Assembly: GCA_039183205.1 (NCBI GenBank)
Contig: JBCDBR010000001.1
Coordinates: forward strand, 186,001-250,000
Reading direction: 5' to 3'
Origin: HKCCE3408 sp039183205
Lineage (GTDB): Bacteria; Pseudomonadota; Alphaproteobacteria; Rhodobacterales; Rhodobacteraceae
DNA: 64,000 nucleotides
In this document: in pieces, positions 27,081 to 35,582 of the stretch
How positions within the stretch are numbered: the stretch's first letter is position 1
Layout of the letters: each line of letters opens with the position of its first letter
The notes under the pieces: model-generated
What the model was told of the DNA's origin: nothing
What the model saw: only the letters and a program-made list of their open reading frames with translations
The model's database searches: none
Program-made: the position numbers and the translations under genes

Positions 27081-28234
27081 CCGCCCGCACCATCACGCGA
27101 CCTCAGGCCGTCCGTTTGGGCGGCCTTTTTTTCGCCGAAGGGCCATTGCCACCAGGCGTTTTTCCATCCCGCAAAGAGCCATTCAAGCGGCGTGAACCGC
27201 ACCATGACCAGGTAAAGCAGCGCGCATGCCAAGCTGGTCGCAACGGTTGTGATCGCCACGTTCTGCCCCTGCGGGATCTGGGGATCGGCTGCATAGATCG
27301 CCACCGAGATCGCGATGGCGATGTAGAGGTGAAAGACGTAGACCGGATAGGCAAGCCGCACCAACCCCGATAGCAGCCGGCTGCCGCGCAAGACGAAGGA
27401 CTGCGTAAGGCCGATGAGGCCAAAGCTCGTGCCAAGGGTTCCAATTGCCGCGACCGGTGCTGCGACTATGAAAAGTCCAAAGGGTGCCGTCTCGGTCTCG
27501 ACCGCTGCCCCGAAAAAGATCAATAAAAGCGTCGCGACGCTGCCCGCGCCCAGCGCGCAGAGACTGGGCATCGGCCGGAGGATCTCGGGCAATCGCGCCC
27601 GGTTGCGCCAAAGCGCTTGGCCGGCGAAAAAGAACAGGATGTTGAAGACGAAGCCTTGCCAAGCCGGATCCCACAGAACGATGGGAATGATCTGAACAAC
27701 GGTGTTTTCCCGCAGAAGAAGGCTCATTACAGCAACCGGCACAATCAGCCACAACACCCGCGACCGCTGCGCGAAAAACCACTCCAACGCGCTGAGATGC
27801 CGGCCCCAGCCGAGCCGATGCAATCCGCCGGCAGCGACGCAATACCACCACAAGAACCACAGAAACCACAGATGGTCGAGCGTACCGAAGTCCTGGCCTG
27901 TCATCAGCGCAAAGACGGCCAAGAAAAAGACTAGCGTTCCAAGAATGCGGATCAATCTGTCATAGAGAAATGGCCCCGCACCCCGGCGATGGAGCGCCAT
28001 TTCGGCGAAAAACCCAGCAAGCAGGAAAAAGAGCGGCATCCGCCAAAGATGGATCCAGAGCGAAAGGATCGACACGCCCAAGCTGGGTTCGACGGGGGCG
28101 GTTTCGGGCAAAAGTTCGGCCATGACGACCGGTTCGACATAGATCAGTGCGGAGTGCAGCACGACGCCGAGAAACATCGCAAAGGCGCGCAGCGCATCAA
28201 GTCCGTGATACCGGGCTGTGGATTGGTCGGTCAT
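27077..28234 (-). CDS. Acyltransferase 3-family membrane protein (MdoC/OpgC-like)
   Basis: A 385-residue membrane protein with about ten helices. I start at 28234 (MTDQSTARYHGLDALR), since the family begins with the LDALRAFAM motif. The conserved His is in GVVLHSALIY, and RMPLFFLLAGFF matches the MdoC-like branch that adds succinyl groups to periplasmic glucans. The true acceptor is unknown. Its last four codon bases overlap rplT and its C-terminal tail is encoded across the rplT terminator, so the tail is probably not under strong selection. Confidence 0.85.
   Translation of the reverse strand: MTDQSTARYHGLDALRAFAMFLGVVLHSALIYVEPVVMAELLPETAPVEPSLGVSILSLWIHLWRMPLFFLLAGFFAEMALHRRGAGPFLYDRLIRILGTLVFFLAVFALMTGQDFGTLDHLWFLWFLWWYCVAAGGLHRLGWGRHLSALEWFFAQRSRVLWLIVPVAVMSLLLRENTVVQIIPIVLWDPAWQGFVFNILFFFAGQALWRNRARLPEILRPMPSLCALGAGSVATLLLIFFGAAVETETAPFGLFIVAAPVAAIGTLGTSFGLIGLTQSFVLRGSRLLSGLVRLAYPVYVFHLYIAIAISVAIYAADPQIPQGQNVAITTVATSLACALLYLVMVRFTPLEWLFAGWKNAWWQWPFGEKKAAQTDGLRSRDGAGG
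27105..27132 (+). terminator. Intrinsic terminator of rpmI-rplT
   Basis: A 9-bp stem (27105-27113 with 27118-27126, one G-T pair) with a GTTT loop and seven T at 27126-27132. It lies 24 bp after the rplT stop and inside the 3' end of the convergent acyltransferase gene. Confidence 0.9.
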
Positions 28235-28493
28235 GGACGCAACTTGGCCGTCTTGGATTGCCAATTTCAACTCCGTTTCGCGACCCGACTGCGCGTCGAG
28301 GCTGCCCGATTTGCGGGAATGCGCGTTGTGCAGGGATCACACGCGACCAAGCGCCAAATCCGTCGCCGCGGCACGATTTGCGGCCCTGGCACTCCGAAAA
28401 CCGGCTTTGCGGGCGGCGTTCTGGCGCGCGGTGCCTTGCAGAGCCGCGGGCGAGACGGTAGCAACCCCTGGCATTTGGCCGGGGAGACGCGGT

Positions 28494-29558
28494 GTGGACG
28501 ATCTAAGAGCAACCTATATTGCCCGCATCGCGGAGGCCACCGATGAGGCGGTGCTTGAGGACATCCGTATTGCGGCGCTGGGCAAAAAGGGTGAGATCAG
28601 TCTGAAAATGCGCGAGCTCGGCAAGATGACGCCGGAGGAGCGCCAAGTATCCGGCCCGGCGCTCAACGCGCTCAAAGACGAGGTCAATGCGGCTCTGGTT
28701 GCGCGCAAGATTGCCTTAGCAGATGCCGCGTTGGACGCGCGATTGAAAGAGGAATGGCTCGACGTCACGTTGCCGTCACGGCCGCGGCGGAAAGGCACGA
28801 TCCATCCGGTGAGCCAAGTGACCGAAGAGGTCACGGCAATTTTTGCCGATATGGGCTTTGCGGTGGCCGAAGGGCCGCAGATCGACAGCGATTGGTACAA
28901 TTTCGACGCGCTCAATATCCCCGGCCATCATCCCGCGCGCGCGGAGATGGACACGTTTTACATGGCGCGCGCCGCGGGCGATAACCGCCCGCCCCATGTG
29001 CTGCGCACCCACACGTCGCCCGTGCAGATCCGCACGATGGAACGCGATGGTGCGCCATTGCGGATCATTGCGCCAGGGCGCGTTTACCGCGCTGATTACG
29101 ATCAGACCCATACGCCGATGTTCCACCAAGTCGAGGGGCTGGCGATTGACCGCGAGATCTCCATGGCGAACCTAAAATGGGTGCTGGAGGCGTTTTTCTC
29201 GGCCTTTTTCGGCACCAAGGTGAAAACGCGGTTCCGAGCGTCGCATTTCCCGTTCACCGAGCCTTCGGCCGAGGTCGATATCCAATGTTCCTGGGAAGGT
29301 GGCACGGTCAAGGTCGGTGAGGGCGAGGATTGGCTTGAGGTCTTGGGCTCTGGCATGGTGCATCCCAAAGTGTTGCAGGCCGGCGGGGTTGATCCCAGCC
29401 AATGGCAGGGCTTTGCCTTTGGCATGGGGATCGACCGGATCGCGATGCTGAAATACGGCATCCCGGATCTGCGCGCGATGTTCGAAAGCGATCTGCGCTG
29501 GTTGCGGCATTACGGGTTCTCGGCACTGCACGTGCCGGCCGTGCATGCGGGGATGTGA
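28494..29558 (+). CDS. pheS: Phenylalanine-tRNA ligase alpha subunit
   Basis: A 354-residue class II aminoacyl-tRNA synthetase subunit that holds the catalytic site of the alpha2beta2 enzyme. I start at GTG 28494 (MDDLRATYIARI) with GGGGAGA seven bases upstream; the upstream in-frame extension to 28218 covers non-family sequence. Landmarks are GKKGEISLKMRELGKM, HPARAEMDTFY, LRTHTSPVQIRTM, VYRADYDQTHTPMFHQVEG and the late FGMGIDRIAMLKYGI. pheT is not immediately adjacent: 601 bp with a small ORF separates them. Confidence 0.96.
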   Translation: MDDLRATYIARIAEATDEAVLEDIRIAALGKKGEISLKMRELGKMTPEERQVSGPALNALKDEVNAALVARKIALADAALDARLKEEWLDVTLPSRPRRKGTIHPVSQVTEEVTAIFADMGFAVAEGPQIDSDWYNFDALNIPGHHPARAEMDTFYMARAAGDNRPPHVLRTHTSPVQIRTMERDGAPLRIIAPGRVYRADYDQTHTPMFHQVEGLAIDREISMANLKWVLEAFFSAFFGTKVKTRFRASHFPFTEPSAEVDIQCSWEGGTVKVGEGEDWLEVLGSGMVHPKVLQAGGVDPSQWQGFAFGMGIDRIAMLKYGIPDLRAMFESDLRWLRHYGFSALHVPAVHAGM

Positions 29559-29602
29559 GCGGATTCACATGTCCTTAACCATACGCGCAAAAAGTGGTCG
29601 CC

Positions 29603-29842
29603 ATGCAGACCCGCAGCTCACCCCTCTCGCCGGACATTTGGCTGAACGATTTGTTCAGCAGCAAAGCCGTGGCCCAAGGCGGCGTGATCCGGCGCAAGGC
29701 GCGGGATATCGAGCGGTTTGCGGGGATGGAGCGTTTTCTCGCCGAGATCGACAGACGTGGGTTTCAGGTCGCAGAAAATTCCGGCCAAATCGTCATATTC
29801 TGCAATCGCGCCCCGGTGCGTTGGTTGACGCCGATTTCTTAA
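29603..29842 (+). CDS. Small conserved-looking protein between pheS and pheT
   Basis: A 79-residue protein starting at ATG 29603 (a GTG at 29594 is also in frame). It reads as a compact domain: SPDIWLNDLFSSKAVAQGG, then RRKARDIERFAG, RRGFQVAENSGQIVIFCN. I have seen similar short proteins at this place in related genomes, sometimes misnamed phosphoribosylanthranilate isomerase; there is no TIM barrel here. The stop codon lies inside a perfect hairpin. Function unknown. Confidence 0.65.
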   Translation: MQTRSSPLSPDIWLNDLFSSKAVAQGGVIRRKARDIERFAGMERFLAEIDRRGFQVAENSGQIVIFCNRAPVRWLTPIS

Positions 29843-29877
29843 AAAGAAATCGGTCCGAAATCTTTTTAAGATTTCGG
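29831..29877. repeat. Two adjacent perfect hairpins
   Basis: Hairpin one pairs 29831-29840 with 29844-29853 (10 bp, AAA loop); hairpin two pairs 29855-29864 with 29868-29877 (10 bp, TTT loop). The outer flanks also match (ACGCCGA and TCGGCGT), allowing a third, larger fold. No T-run follows, so a simple terminator is unlikely on either strand. It could be an attenuator or a dispersed intergenic repeat. Confidence 0.8.
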
Positions 29878-30159
29878 CGTTGCGCGGGGAGCTGGGCGTG
29901 ATCGTTATTCGGCAGGACATGGACAGCCTGGCCGGGCGTATGGCTCGGGGGTGTGTGGACCTTTTCTTTGTGTCGGTTCGAGACGTAGCGTTTCGTGACC
30001 CGGCGTTAGGGCGATCGCAGAAGGTTGCTCCGGTCGAACACCCGCATCACAGGGATGGGAAACACGGCTTGAACCTCAATTGGCTTCGCGTGGGCGAAGG
30101 GGAAATGCATATATCGGCGCTGGGGCTACACCGGGCGTCCACATGGTGGGAGTGACAGT
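29878..30159. other. Gap before pheT without a supported gene
   Basis: A 91-codon open frame (29880-30155) starts with a poor TTG and has irregular codon use, so I do not call it. The end of the stretch carries GGGAG before pheT. A promoter for pheT may lie here, but I cannot point to one. Confidence 0.5.
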
Positions 30160-32568
30160 ATGAAATTCACTCTGTCCTGGCTGAAAGAGCATCTTCGGAC
30201 CGATGCGTCGGTGAATGAAATTGCGGAGGCTTTGACCGATCTGGGCTTGGAGGTTGAAGAGCTGGTCAACCCGCTTGAAAAGCTCCGACCGTTTACCATC
30301 GGCAAGGTGGCCAGCGCCGAGCAGCACCCCGATGCCGATCGGCTCAGGGTCTGCCAAGTCGAGACCAAGGATGGCCTTCAGCAAATCATCTGCGGCGCGC
30401 CGAATGCGCGGGCAGGGATCACGGTCGTAGTGGCCCATCCCGGCACCTATGTGCCCGGCATTGATACCACCATTGGTGTGGGCAAAATTCGCGGTGTCGA
30501 AAGCCATGGCATGATGGCGTCGGAGCGCGAGTTGGAGTTGTCGGACGAACATTCGGGCATCATCGAATTGCCCTCTGGCGAGGTTGGCGAGAGCTTTGCC
30601 GATTGGCTGGCCACGCATGAGCCCGCGAAGGTCGACCCGATGATCGAAATTGCGATCACGCCCAATCGCCAGGATGCGTTGGGCGTGCACGGGATTGCCC
30701 GTGACCTGGCCGCGCGCGGCTTAGGCACATTGGTAGAGACACCGATTGTTCCGGTCCCAGGCACGTTCCCGTGTCCGGTTGCGGTGCGCATCGACGCCGA
30801 CACTTTGGCCGAGGCGCCGCATTTTGCCGGCCGCGTGATCCGTGGCGTCAAGAACGGGCCCAGCCCGCAATGGCTACAAGACAAGTTACGGGCCATCGGA
30901 TTGCGGCCCATTTCCGCGCTCGTCGATGTCACCAACTATGTCACTTATGATCAAAACCGGCCTCTGCATGTGTTCGACGTGGACAAGATGACAGGCGATC
31001 TGCGGGTGCATCGCGCCGAAGGGGGCGAGACGATCCTGGCATTGGATGGCAAGACCTACACGCTCGGTGCGGGTCAATTGGTCATTTCCGACGATAACGG
31101 CCCTGAGAGCATTGCCGGCGTGATGGGCGGCGAGGAAACCGGGTGTACCGCCGAGACGACGACCGTGTTTGTCGAAAGCGCTTGGTGGGATCCGATCCGC
31201 ACCGCCTATACGGGCCGCGATCTGAAGATCAATTCCGATGCGCGTTACCGGTTTGAACGCGGCGCGGATCCGGCATTCACCCGACCAGGGCTCGAAGCGG
31301 CAACGCGATTGATCCTGGATCTTTGCGGCGGCGAAGCCTCCGACGTGGTCGAAGCCGGCCATCCGATCGACACCACGCGCAGCTATCGTTTGGATACCAA
31401 GCGCGTTGAGAGTTTGGTTGGCATGGCCATTCCCGCAGCCGAGCAAACCGCGTATCTTGAGGCCTTGGGCTTTGGGATCAGCGGCACCGGCGATGTGGTC
31501 GAAGCAAGCGTGCCGCCTTGGCGCAGCGACGTGCAAGGTGAAGCCGATCTTGTCGAAGAGGTTGCGCGGATGGCGTCGCTCACAAAGCTTGAGCCCATAC
31601 CGCTTCCGCGCGCGCAAACGGGCGTGCCGGCGCCAGTTCTGACCGCGGCGCAATTGCGCGAACGGGCCGCGCGGCGGACCTGTGCGGCCCTCGGCTATGA
31701 TGAATGCGTCACCTATAGCTTCATCGATCACGCGGCGGCTGCGGCATTTGCGGGCGACGATCCGGTGGCCGAGTTGGAAAATCCGATTTCCTCGGAGATG
31801 AGCCACCTGCGGCCGGACCTGTTGCCGGGTCTTTTGCAGGCGGCGGCGCGCAACCAGGCGCGCGGCTTCGTGGATCTGGCGCTTTTCGAAGTGGGGGCTG
31901 CGTTTTTTGGCGCCGAACCGGGCCAACAGCGTCTTTTGGTCTGCGGGCTTTTGACAGGGCATTCTGCGCAAAGGGACCCGCATGGCAGCCGCCGCGCGGT
32001 TGATCTTTTCGATGCCAAGGCCGATGCAGAGGCGGTTTTGTCGACCTTGGGCGCGCCGGAAAAGGTGCAGATTTTGCGGGGCGCGCCGAACTGGTGGCAT
32101 CCGGGCCGCCATGGCAAGATTTGCCTAGGCCCGAAAAAGGTGCTGGGCGTTTTTGGCGAAGTCCACCCACGCGTCTTAGCCGCACTTGATGTCAAAGGTC
32201 CGGCCGTGGCCTTTACGGTCTGGCCTGAGGAGATCCCGCAGCCACGCAAGACCGGGGCCAACCGCGGCGCGCTTGCCATGAGCGATTTGCAAGCCGTAGA
32301 GCGGGATTTTGCCTTTGTCGTTGATCAAGAGGTCGAAGCCTTGGCCTTGGTGAATGCCGCACAAGGGGCGGACAAAGAGATCATCGAAAGCGTGCGCGTC
32401 TTTGACGAATTCATCGGCGGCGCCCTGGGCGCCGGGCGCAAATCGGTGGCGTTGACGGTGCGTTTGCAGCCGAGCGGCAAGACTTTGACCGAAGACGAGA
32501 TTGACGCCATTGCGGCAAAAATCGTCGACAAAATCGTCAAGGCAACCGGCGGCGCGCTGCGCAGCTAG
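30160..32568 (+). CDS. pheT: Phenylalanine-tRNA ligase beta subunit
   Basis: A full-length 802-residue subunit. The N-terminal tRNA-binding OB domain (about residues 40-150) includes AEQHPDADRLRVCQVE. The B3/B4 editing domain lies in the middle (VDVTNYVTYDQNRPLHVFD), the B5 DNA-binding-like domain and catalytic-like core follow (NSDARYRFERGADP, PPWRSDVQGEADLVEEVAR), and a C-terminal FDX-ACB domain (RDFAFVVDQEV onwards) completes it. Preceded by GGGAG. It clears misacylated Tyr-tRNA(Phe) and binds the tRNA. Confidence 0.97.
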   Translation: MKFTLSWLKEHLRTDASVNEIAEALTDLGLEVEELVNPLEKLRPFTIGKVASAEQHPDADRLRVCQVETKDGLQQIICGAPNARAGITVVVAHPGTYVPGIDTTIGVGKIRGVESHGMMASERELELSDEHSGIIELPSGEVGESFADWLATHEPAKVDPMIEIAITPNRQDALGVHGIARDLAARGLGTLVETPIVPVPGTFPCPVAVRIDADTLAEAPHFAGRVIRGVKNGPSPQWLQDKLRAIGLRPISALVDVTNYVTYDQNRPLHVFDVDKMTGDLRVHRAEGGETILALDGKTYTLGAGQLVISDDNGPESIAGVMGGEETGCTAETTTVFVESAWWDPIRTAYTGRDLKINSDARYRFERGADPAFTRPGLEAATRLILDLCGGEASDVVEAGHPIDTTRSYRLDTKRVESLVGMAIPAAEQTAYLEALGFGISGTGDVVEASVPPWRSDVQGEADLVEEVARMASLTKLEPIPLPRAQTGVPAPVLTAAQLRERAARRTCAALGYDECVTYSFIDHAAAAAFAGDDPVAELENPISSEMSHLRPDLLPGLLQAAARNQARGFVDLALFEVGAAFFGAEPGQQRLLVCGLLTGHSAQRDPHGSRRAVDLFDAKADAEAVLSTLGAPEKVQILRGAPNWWHPGRHGKICLGPKKVLGVFGEVHPRVLAALDVKGPAVAFTVWPEEIPQPRKTGANRGALAMSDLQAVERDFAFVVDQEVEALALVNAAQGADKEIIESVRVFDEFIGGALGAGRKSVALTVRLQPSGKTLTEDEIDAIAAKIVDKIVKATGGALRS

Positions 32569-32591
32569 GCCCTGAACACGAGAGGCATAGG

Positions 32592-33041
32592 ATGACCCTG
32601 AAAGTTTATCTGTCCGGCGAGATACATACATCCTGGCGGACGGACATCATCGCAGGCGCATCCGGGTTGGACGTTGCCTTCGATGCCCCGGTCACGGACC
32701 ATGCCGCCAGCGACGATTGCGGTGCGGCGATCCTTGGCACAGAGGCTGAGCCAATCTGGCACGATCGCAAAGGCGCGATGCTAAATGCGATCCGAACGCG
32801 CAAGGCAATTGCCGATGCTGACATTGTTGTGGTTCGATTTGGCGAGAAATACCGGCAATGGAATGCCGCCTTCGATGCCGGTTTCGCCGCCGCGCTGGGA
32901 AAGTCGCTGATTGTCCTGCACGGCCCCGAGCACGCGCATGCGCTGAAGGAAGTAGATGCCGCCGCCCTGGCCGTGGCCGAACGCCCCGACCAGATTGTCG
33001 ACATCCTTCGGTATGTGCTGAGCGGAACGTTGCCAGCCTAG
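32592..33041 (+). CDS. ytoQ: YtoQ family protein
   Basis: A 149-residue soluble protein beginning LKVYLSGEIHTSWR, the hallmark of the YtoQ family. It has a nucleoside 2-deoxyribosyltransferase-like fold pattern: the YLSGEIH opening, ADADIVVVRFGEKYRQWNAAFDAG in the middle (read in part), and LIVLHGPEHAHALKEVD. The biochemical role is not established. Preceded by GAGAGGCATAGG; overlaps the convergent GST by four bases. Confidence 0.88.
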   Translation: MTLKVYLSGEIHTSWRTDIIAGASGLDVAFDAPVTDHAASDDCGAAILGTEAEPIWHDRKGAMLNAIRTRKAIADADIVVVRFGEKYRQWNAAFDAGFAAALGKSLIVLHGPEHAHALKEVDAAALAVAERPDQIVDILRYVLSGTLPA

Positions 33042-33739
33042 CCGTCGCGCGGCGGGATATTTTTGGCCTTATCGACCGCCGGCCGGGCATAAAACCGATC
33101 CAAATACGTTTGTAGGTTGCCAAAGTCCGCCCAGTCGACGAGGTCCTTCGCCTCGTAGTAATTTAGCGCAAAGAGCCATGGCGCAATGGCGATATCGGCG
33201 ATGGAATACTCGCCCGCGACCCAATCTTGCCCATCAAGCTGTTGGTTCAAAACGTTAAAGAGACGCTTTGCTTCGCTGATATACCGGTCGCGCGGGCGCG
33301 GGTCTTCGATCTGGCTGCCGGCGAATTTTACGAAAAACCCAAGCTGGCCTAACATCGGGCCGAGACCGCCCATTTGCCACATCAGCCATTGTGTAACCTG
33401 ATGTTTGTCGGAGGCGGATGTGCCGATCAATTTGCCGGATTTTTCCGCCAAATAGAGCAGAATTGCGCCGGATTCGAAGATACCGATCGGCGCCCCGTCT
33501 GGCCCGTTTGGATCAATGATTGCGGGAATTTTATTGTTCGGATTGAGGCTTAGGAATTCGGGGCTGCGCACGTCGACATCGCCCAGCGTGACACGGTGCG
33601 GCTCGTAGGCGAGGCCCATTTCTTCCAAAGCAATCGACACTTTGACCCCGTTTGGGGTCGGAAAGGAATAGAGTTGAATGACATCTGGGTTTTCGGGCGG
33701 CCACCTTTTGGTGATCGGAAAATTCGATAAATCCACCAT
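33038..33739 (-). CDS. Glutathione S-transferase family protein (YghU/YfcG-like)
   Basis: A 233-residue protein with an N-terminal thioredoxin-like GST domain and a C-terminal helical domain. The start at 33739 (MVDLSNFPITKRW) is supported by CGGAGGACAG just upstream. The active-site segment is LYSFPTPNGVKVSIALEEMG, and the glutathione-binding stretch is NNKIPAIIDPNG with the later FESGAILLYLAEKSG. This pattern matches the YfcG/YghU disulfide-bond oxidoreductase branch. Physiological substrate unknown. Confidence 0.92.
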   Translation of the reverse strand: MVDLSNFPITKRWPPENPDVIQLYSFPTPNGVKVSIALEEMGLAYEPHRVTLGDVDVRSPEFLSLNPNNKIPAIIDPNGPDGAPIGIFESGAILLYLAEKSGKLIGTSASDKHQVTQWLMWQMGGLGPMLGQLGFFVKFAGSQIEDPRPRDRYISEAKRLFNVLNQQLDGQDWVAGEYSIADIAIAPWLFALNYYEAKDLVDWADFGNLQTYLDRFYARPAVDKAKNIPPRDG

Positions 33740-33879
33740 TTTCTGTCCTCCGCTGGTGCAATCTGGAATTAGCGGCTTCTTTGCTCTTCCGCCATGTGCC
33801 TGGTGCGCATTAGGTTGCACACGCGCTGTGCATGTTTGCGCAGCCTGCCTATAGTTACAACTCAGACAGGACGCACATC

Positions 33880-34272
33880 ATGTTGGGAGAATTCAGAGAC
33901 TTCATTGCCAAGGGCAATGTCATGGACATGGCCGTCGGTATCATCATCGGCGCCGCCTTTACCGCGATTGTTACCTCGCTGGTCGATGATTTGATCAACC
34001 CGCTCATTGGTATTTTCTTGGGCGGCGTCGATTTTAGTGGTTTGAATTTGGCGGTTGGTGAAGCAACCTTTACCTATGGCAACTTCATCATGGCGATCAT
34101 CAATTTTCTGATCATCGCATGGGTTGTTTTCATGCTGGTCAAGACGGTGAACCGGGTCAAAGACATGGCAGAAAAACAAGAGGAAGAAGCCGCTGCCGCC
34201 GAAGAGCCGGAGGGCCCAACAGCGGAGGAGCTTTTGGCGGAGATTAGGGATGCGTTGCAAACCCGCGCGTAA
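33880..34272 (+). CDS. mscL: Large-conductance mechanosensitive channel MscL
   Basis: A 130-residue inner-membrane pentameric channel that opens under hypo-osmotic shock. The start is ATG 33880 (MLGEFRDFIAKGNV). TM1 is MAVGIIIGAAFTAIVTSLV, the periplasmic loop follows, and TM2 is FIMAIINFLIIAWVVFMLV. The C-terminal bundle is very acidic (KQEEEAAAAEEPEGP). An in-frame upstream start at 33832 is less likely because the family begins MLxEFxxF. Confidence 0.96.
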   Translation: MLGEFRDFIAKGNVMDMAVGIIIGAAFTAIVTSLVDDLINPLIGIFLGGVDFSGLNLAVGEATFTYGNFIMAIINFLIIAWVVFMLVKTVNRVKDMAEKQEEEAAAAEEPEGPTAEELLAEIRDALQTRA

Positions 34273-34370
34273 CCGCCGCTTTGCCCTTTATCGGCCCATC
34301 CTCGCGGTGGGCCGGTCGTGCCCCGCGCCCGACCGGGCGCAGCATAGACACAACGCAAGAGGCATTTGAT

Positions 34371-34922
34371 ATGGCTGCACAACCCCCTGTATGCGACTTT
34401 GGCTGGCGCGCGCCGGATTTCGCCCTGCCCGCCACTGACGGACGGACCTATGCGATTACGGATGTTGCGGGGCCGAACGGATTGGTCGTTGCCTTTATCT
34501 GCAACCATTGCCCGTATGTTTTGGCCGTCCTGGACCGGATCATTCGCGATGCGCGGGATCTTTCGAAACTGGGGATCGGATTTGCGGCGATCTGTTCGAA
34601 TGATGCCGAGAGCTATCCGTCGGATAGCTTTCCCAAGATGGTCGAGATGGCAGAGGCGCGACACTTTCCATTTCCCTATCTGCACGATGCCGATCAGTCC
34701 GTTGCACGGGCGTGGGACGCGGCCTGCACACCGGATTTCTTCGGGTTTAATGCGCGGCAGGAGCTGCAATATCGCGGCCGACTTGACGCCAGCCGGGCCC
34801 AGGCCGGACCGGCAGAGCTACGCCGCGATCTTTACGAGGCGATGCGACAGGTGGCGGAGACAGGCCAAGGTCCCCAGGACCAGATCCCGTCCATGGGATG
34901 TTCCATCAAATGGGCCGCATAG
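34371..34922 (+). CDS. Thioredoxin-like/AhpC-TSA redoxin family protein
   Basis: A 183-residue soluble protein of the PRX-like branch of the thioredoxin fold. It starts at ATG 34371 (MAAQPPVCDF) after CGCAAGAGG. The redox motif CNHCPYV places Cys44 and Cys47 at the helix start, and RAPDFALPATDG is the usual redoxin opening. A late motif IPSMGCSIKW is conserved in this group. Partner and substrate are unknown. Confidence 0.88.
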   Translation: MAAQPPVCDFGWRAPDFALPATDGRTYAITDVAGPNGLVVAFICNHCPYVLAVLDRIIRDARDLSKLGIGFAAICSNDAESYPSDSFPKMVEMAEARHFPFPYLHDADQSVARAWDAACTPDFFGFNARQELQYRGRLDASRAQAGPAELRRDLYEAMRQVAETGQGPQDQIPSMGCSIKWAA

Positions 34923-34957
34923 GGATCGGTTCTTGCGCGATCTAAGCAGTTGAGAGT

Positions 34958-35250
34958 TTGGCCGCCCAGGATCGTAGGCCGCCGCATTTTGCGTCTGCCG
35001 CACCGCAATGGGACCGGACGGATGCCGCGCTGGGCGATGCCGTCGCGCTCAACGCCTCGGCTAGTCACCCGCGGGTGCCGCGGCTTGAGGCCCAGGGGTT
35101 ATTCCAGGGGGCGATTGCGGGCTGTGGCGCGCGATGCGGAGGATTTCGCCCCTATCCGCCGCCAGAAGTTGGCCCGTTTCCCGCCGCGTGGTGCGGATAC
35201 AGCCGAGCTTTTCCTGCAAAGACATGCGCAGCAAGGCGGTTCTGCCGGTT
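34958..35250 (+). pseudogene. Decayed ORF, probable frameshifted remnant
   Basis: This 300-bp gap does not hold an intact gene. One frame reads a coding-like stretch (DAALGDAVALNASASHPRVP then RLEAQGLFQ) up to about 35107. A second frame continues it (RAVARDAEDFAPIRRQKLA then FPPRGADTAELFLQRHAQQ). Joining them needs removal of one base at the GGGGG run 35107-35111. No start with a ribosome site is visible. I do not recognise the parent family. It may be the 3' end of a lost gene, or chance coding-like sequence in GC-rich DNA. Confidence 0.4.
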
Positions 35251-35582
35251 TAGCCGAAGATCGCCAGCAGCGCATAGAACGTCGCAAAGCCTGCGATAAT
35301 GGCCCAAATGCCGCTGCGTGTGGCATAGCCGACCGCCAAGGTTACGACGGCCGCGATGAGGCGCGTGGGTTCTGGCGTGCCGCCATTGGCGTCGGGAAAG
35401 ACGACCAGAGGCGCGATCAGCGCCGGCAGTACCGACACGGCGGTATAGCGCAAATGCCGCAGCGCCCAGTTTGGTAGGTCACGATCCCCGAGCAGGCCCA
35501 AAAACGAAAACCGGATCAGGAAGGTCCCAATCCCAAGCCCGATGATGACGGCCCAAACCTCCCAATGGTTGGCGATATTCAC
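35250..35582 (-). CDS. azlD: AzlD family branched-chain amino acid export subunit
   Basis: A 110-residue membrane protein with four hydrophobic segments and the family motif GTFLIRFSFLGLLGDRDLP near the N-terminus. It overlaps azlC by four bases (35579-35582). AzlC and AzlD together export branched-chain amino acids or analogues such as 4-azaleucine in Bacillus. Confidence 0.93.
   Translation of the reverse strand: MNIANHWEVWAVIIGLGIGTFLIRFSFLGLLGDRDLPNWALRHLRYTAVSVLPALIAPLVVFPDANGGTPEPTRLIAAVVTLAVGYATRSGIWAIIAGFATFYALLAIFG

Noticed and set aside
29880..30155. 91-codon open frame before pheT
   Set aside because: Starts with TTG and has irregular codon use; no ribosome site or recognisable sequence.
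34292..34313. GC-rich hairpin after mscL as a terminator
   Set aside because: A bulged stem without a T-run; not convincing.
34950..35477. 175-codon plus-strand frame over azlD
   Set aside because: Most of it is the antisense of azlD; only its first part may belong to the decayed ORF.
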